Of a stretch of DNA of 64,000 nucleotides, positions 63,091-64,000 are shown piece by piece. Made by a program: the position numbers and the translations under genes. The stretch lies in NCBI RefSeq assembly GCF_036850765.1, contig NC_089495.1, positions 203,981,847 through 204,045,846 of the forward strand. Direction: 5' to 3'. The notes beneath the pieces are model-generated. The model had not been told where the DNA came from, made no database searches, and saw nothing but the letters and a program-made list of their open reading frames with translations. Position 1 is the first letter of the stretch. Each line of letters starts with the position of its first letter. The stretch comes from Saccopteryx bilineata (lineage: Eukaryota; Chordata; Mammalia; Chiroptera; Emballonuridae).

Positions 63091-64000
63091 CTGGGGAGAG
63101 AGGTAGAGGTACAGAACAGATAAATACAGGCGAAATAGTACCAAGTGCTCTGTGTTAGATACAGGTTACACATTACTGCGCAGCTGGCCCTGTAGAACAA
63201 GAGGCACTGTGGTCAGGCGCAGTCAAAGGGGCTCTTCAGAGAAGCAATGTGACCTGTCCAAGGTCACACAGCTAGTTAGCATCGATGAGGTCAGAACCAG
63301 GTCAGCAGAGCTCCCGAGTCCACTGTCTTCTCCCTGCACCGCCCTGTCCTCGAATGTCTGGCGTGACCTAGGCACTCGGTGACTGTCTGATGAATCAGTG
63401 AATGGTCGTCCCCTGAGAATTTTGCTGTTTTCAGCATTTTGGAATTACGGAGAGAAATCAGACCTAAGTTTTGCCTCCTAGGGACTCACTGTCTGTTGAG
63501 GTTGACAGACTTGGTTGGCCAGGGTGTAGGTCTTCATTTAGCTATGGATTTTTACTTTTCTGTCTGATCACTGTTGTATCCCTACGATCACGCATGCTGG
63601 GCCTGGTATAGTAGGTTCTCAGTAAACATTTGTTGAATGAATGAGTGATGAGAAGGAGCCTTAAAGAAGAAGGTCAGAGCATTCCAGCCAAAGGATCCGC
63701 ATGTGCAAAGGCACAGCTGTGTGAAAATACACGGTGTGTTGATGGAGGGGCGGGTCCTTCAGAGAGACTACAGGGCAGAGGGCTGCAGCGTGGAGCAGGG
63801 TGGGGCAGCGGAGAGGACAAGTGGGGCCTAGAGTGACGTCCAGGAGTTGGCTCTTCATCCACAGGGCACTGGAGGACCCCTGGGAGGTGTGGGGCAGGGG
63901 CTGGAGGACACAGCCAGACACTGGACTAGAAAGTGACTTCTGCTGCCGGAGCACGGAGTGAAGGAGGTGAGGTCCAGCCAGGGGCCGCCGGAGCACGCTC
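63091..64000. other. BPIFA3: BPIFA3 intron or breakpoint region
   Basis: No preceding BPIFA3 exon is recognisable on the minus strand. A reverse MIR fragment lies near 63,235-63,310 ('gtccaaggtcacacagctag'). The rest is unassigned. Confidence 0.5.

Overview
This window is a piece of a bat (Chiroptera) chromosome. The evidence is split eukaryotic genes with GT-AG introns, ancient mammalian MIR and L1 remnants, and many copies of the tRNA-derived SINEs typical of bats, plus relatively young hAT DNA transposons with intact 8-bp target-site duplications. Placement in bats rests on recognising the SINE and hAT types; the species cannot be named.

The locus is the 3' part of the BPI-fold (PLUNC) cluster, which in human chr20q11 runs BPIFA3 - BPIFA1 - BPIFB1. 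Left to right: a block (153-1871) that recurs at 38.7-40.0 kb; a complete BPIFA1 (SPLUNC1) gene with a TATA promoter at 4.1 kb, seven coding exons (5585-9961) and a 3' UTR with poly(A) signal at 10.96 kb; a 51-bp minisatellite (12.8-14.65 kb); a full-length but broken hAT transposon (18.2-21.1 kb); a large tetranucleotide array (28.7-29.35 kb); and six recognisable exons of BPIFB1 (30.3-36.4 kb) carrying two in-frame nonsense codons, so BPIFB1 looks like a unitary pseudogene here.

From 37.9 kb on, the order is rearranged relative to human. A lone BPIFA3 exon lies on the + strand (37,949-38,101), followed by the second copy of the 5' block. A latherin-like (BPIFA4-type) single-BPI-domain gene follows on + (promoter about 40.6 kb, coding 42,285-49,763, poly(A) signal 52.2 kb). 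Its last exons and 3' UTR form the left arm of a roughly 6-kb inverted repeat. The right arm (53.6-60.06 kb) holds a partial minus-strand copy of three coding exons plus 3' UTR. Beyond it, on minus, are the last three exons of BPIFA3 (63,090-61,959), phase-compatible with the lone exon 25 kb away.

The BPIF proteins are secreted lipid-binding or surfactant proteins of airway, saliva and sweat, and the family evolves fast. The most notable observation is that coding exons of the two palindrome arms differ by about 25% while adjacent introns differ by about 10% and the 3' UTR by about 3%. This points to rapid protein change combined with arm-to-arm conversion. No CRISPR, bacterial or complete viral genes were seen.
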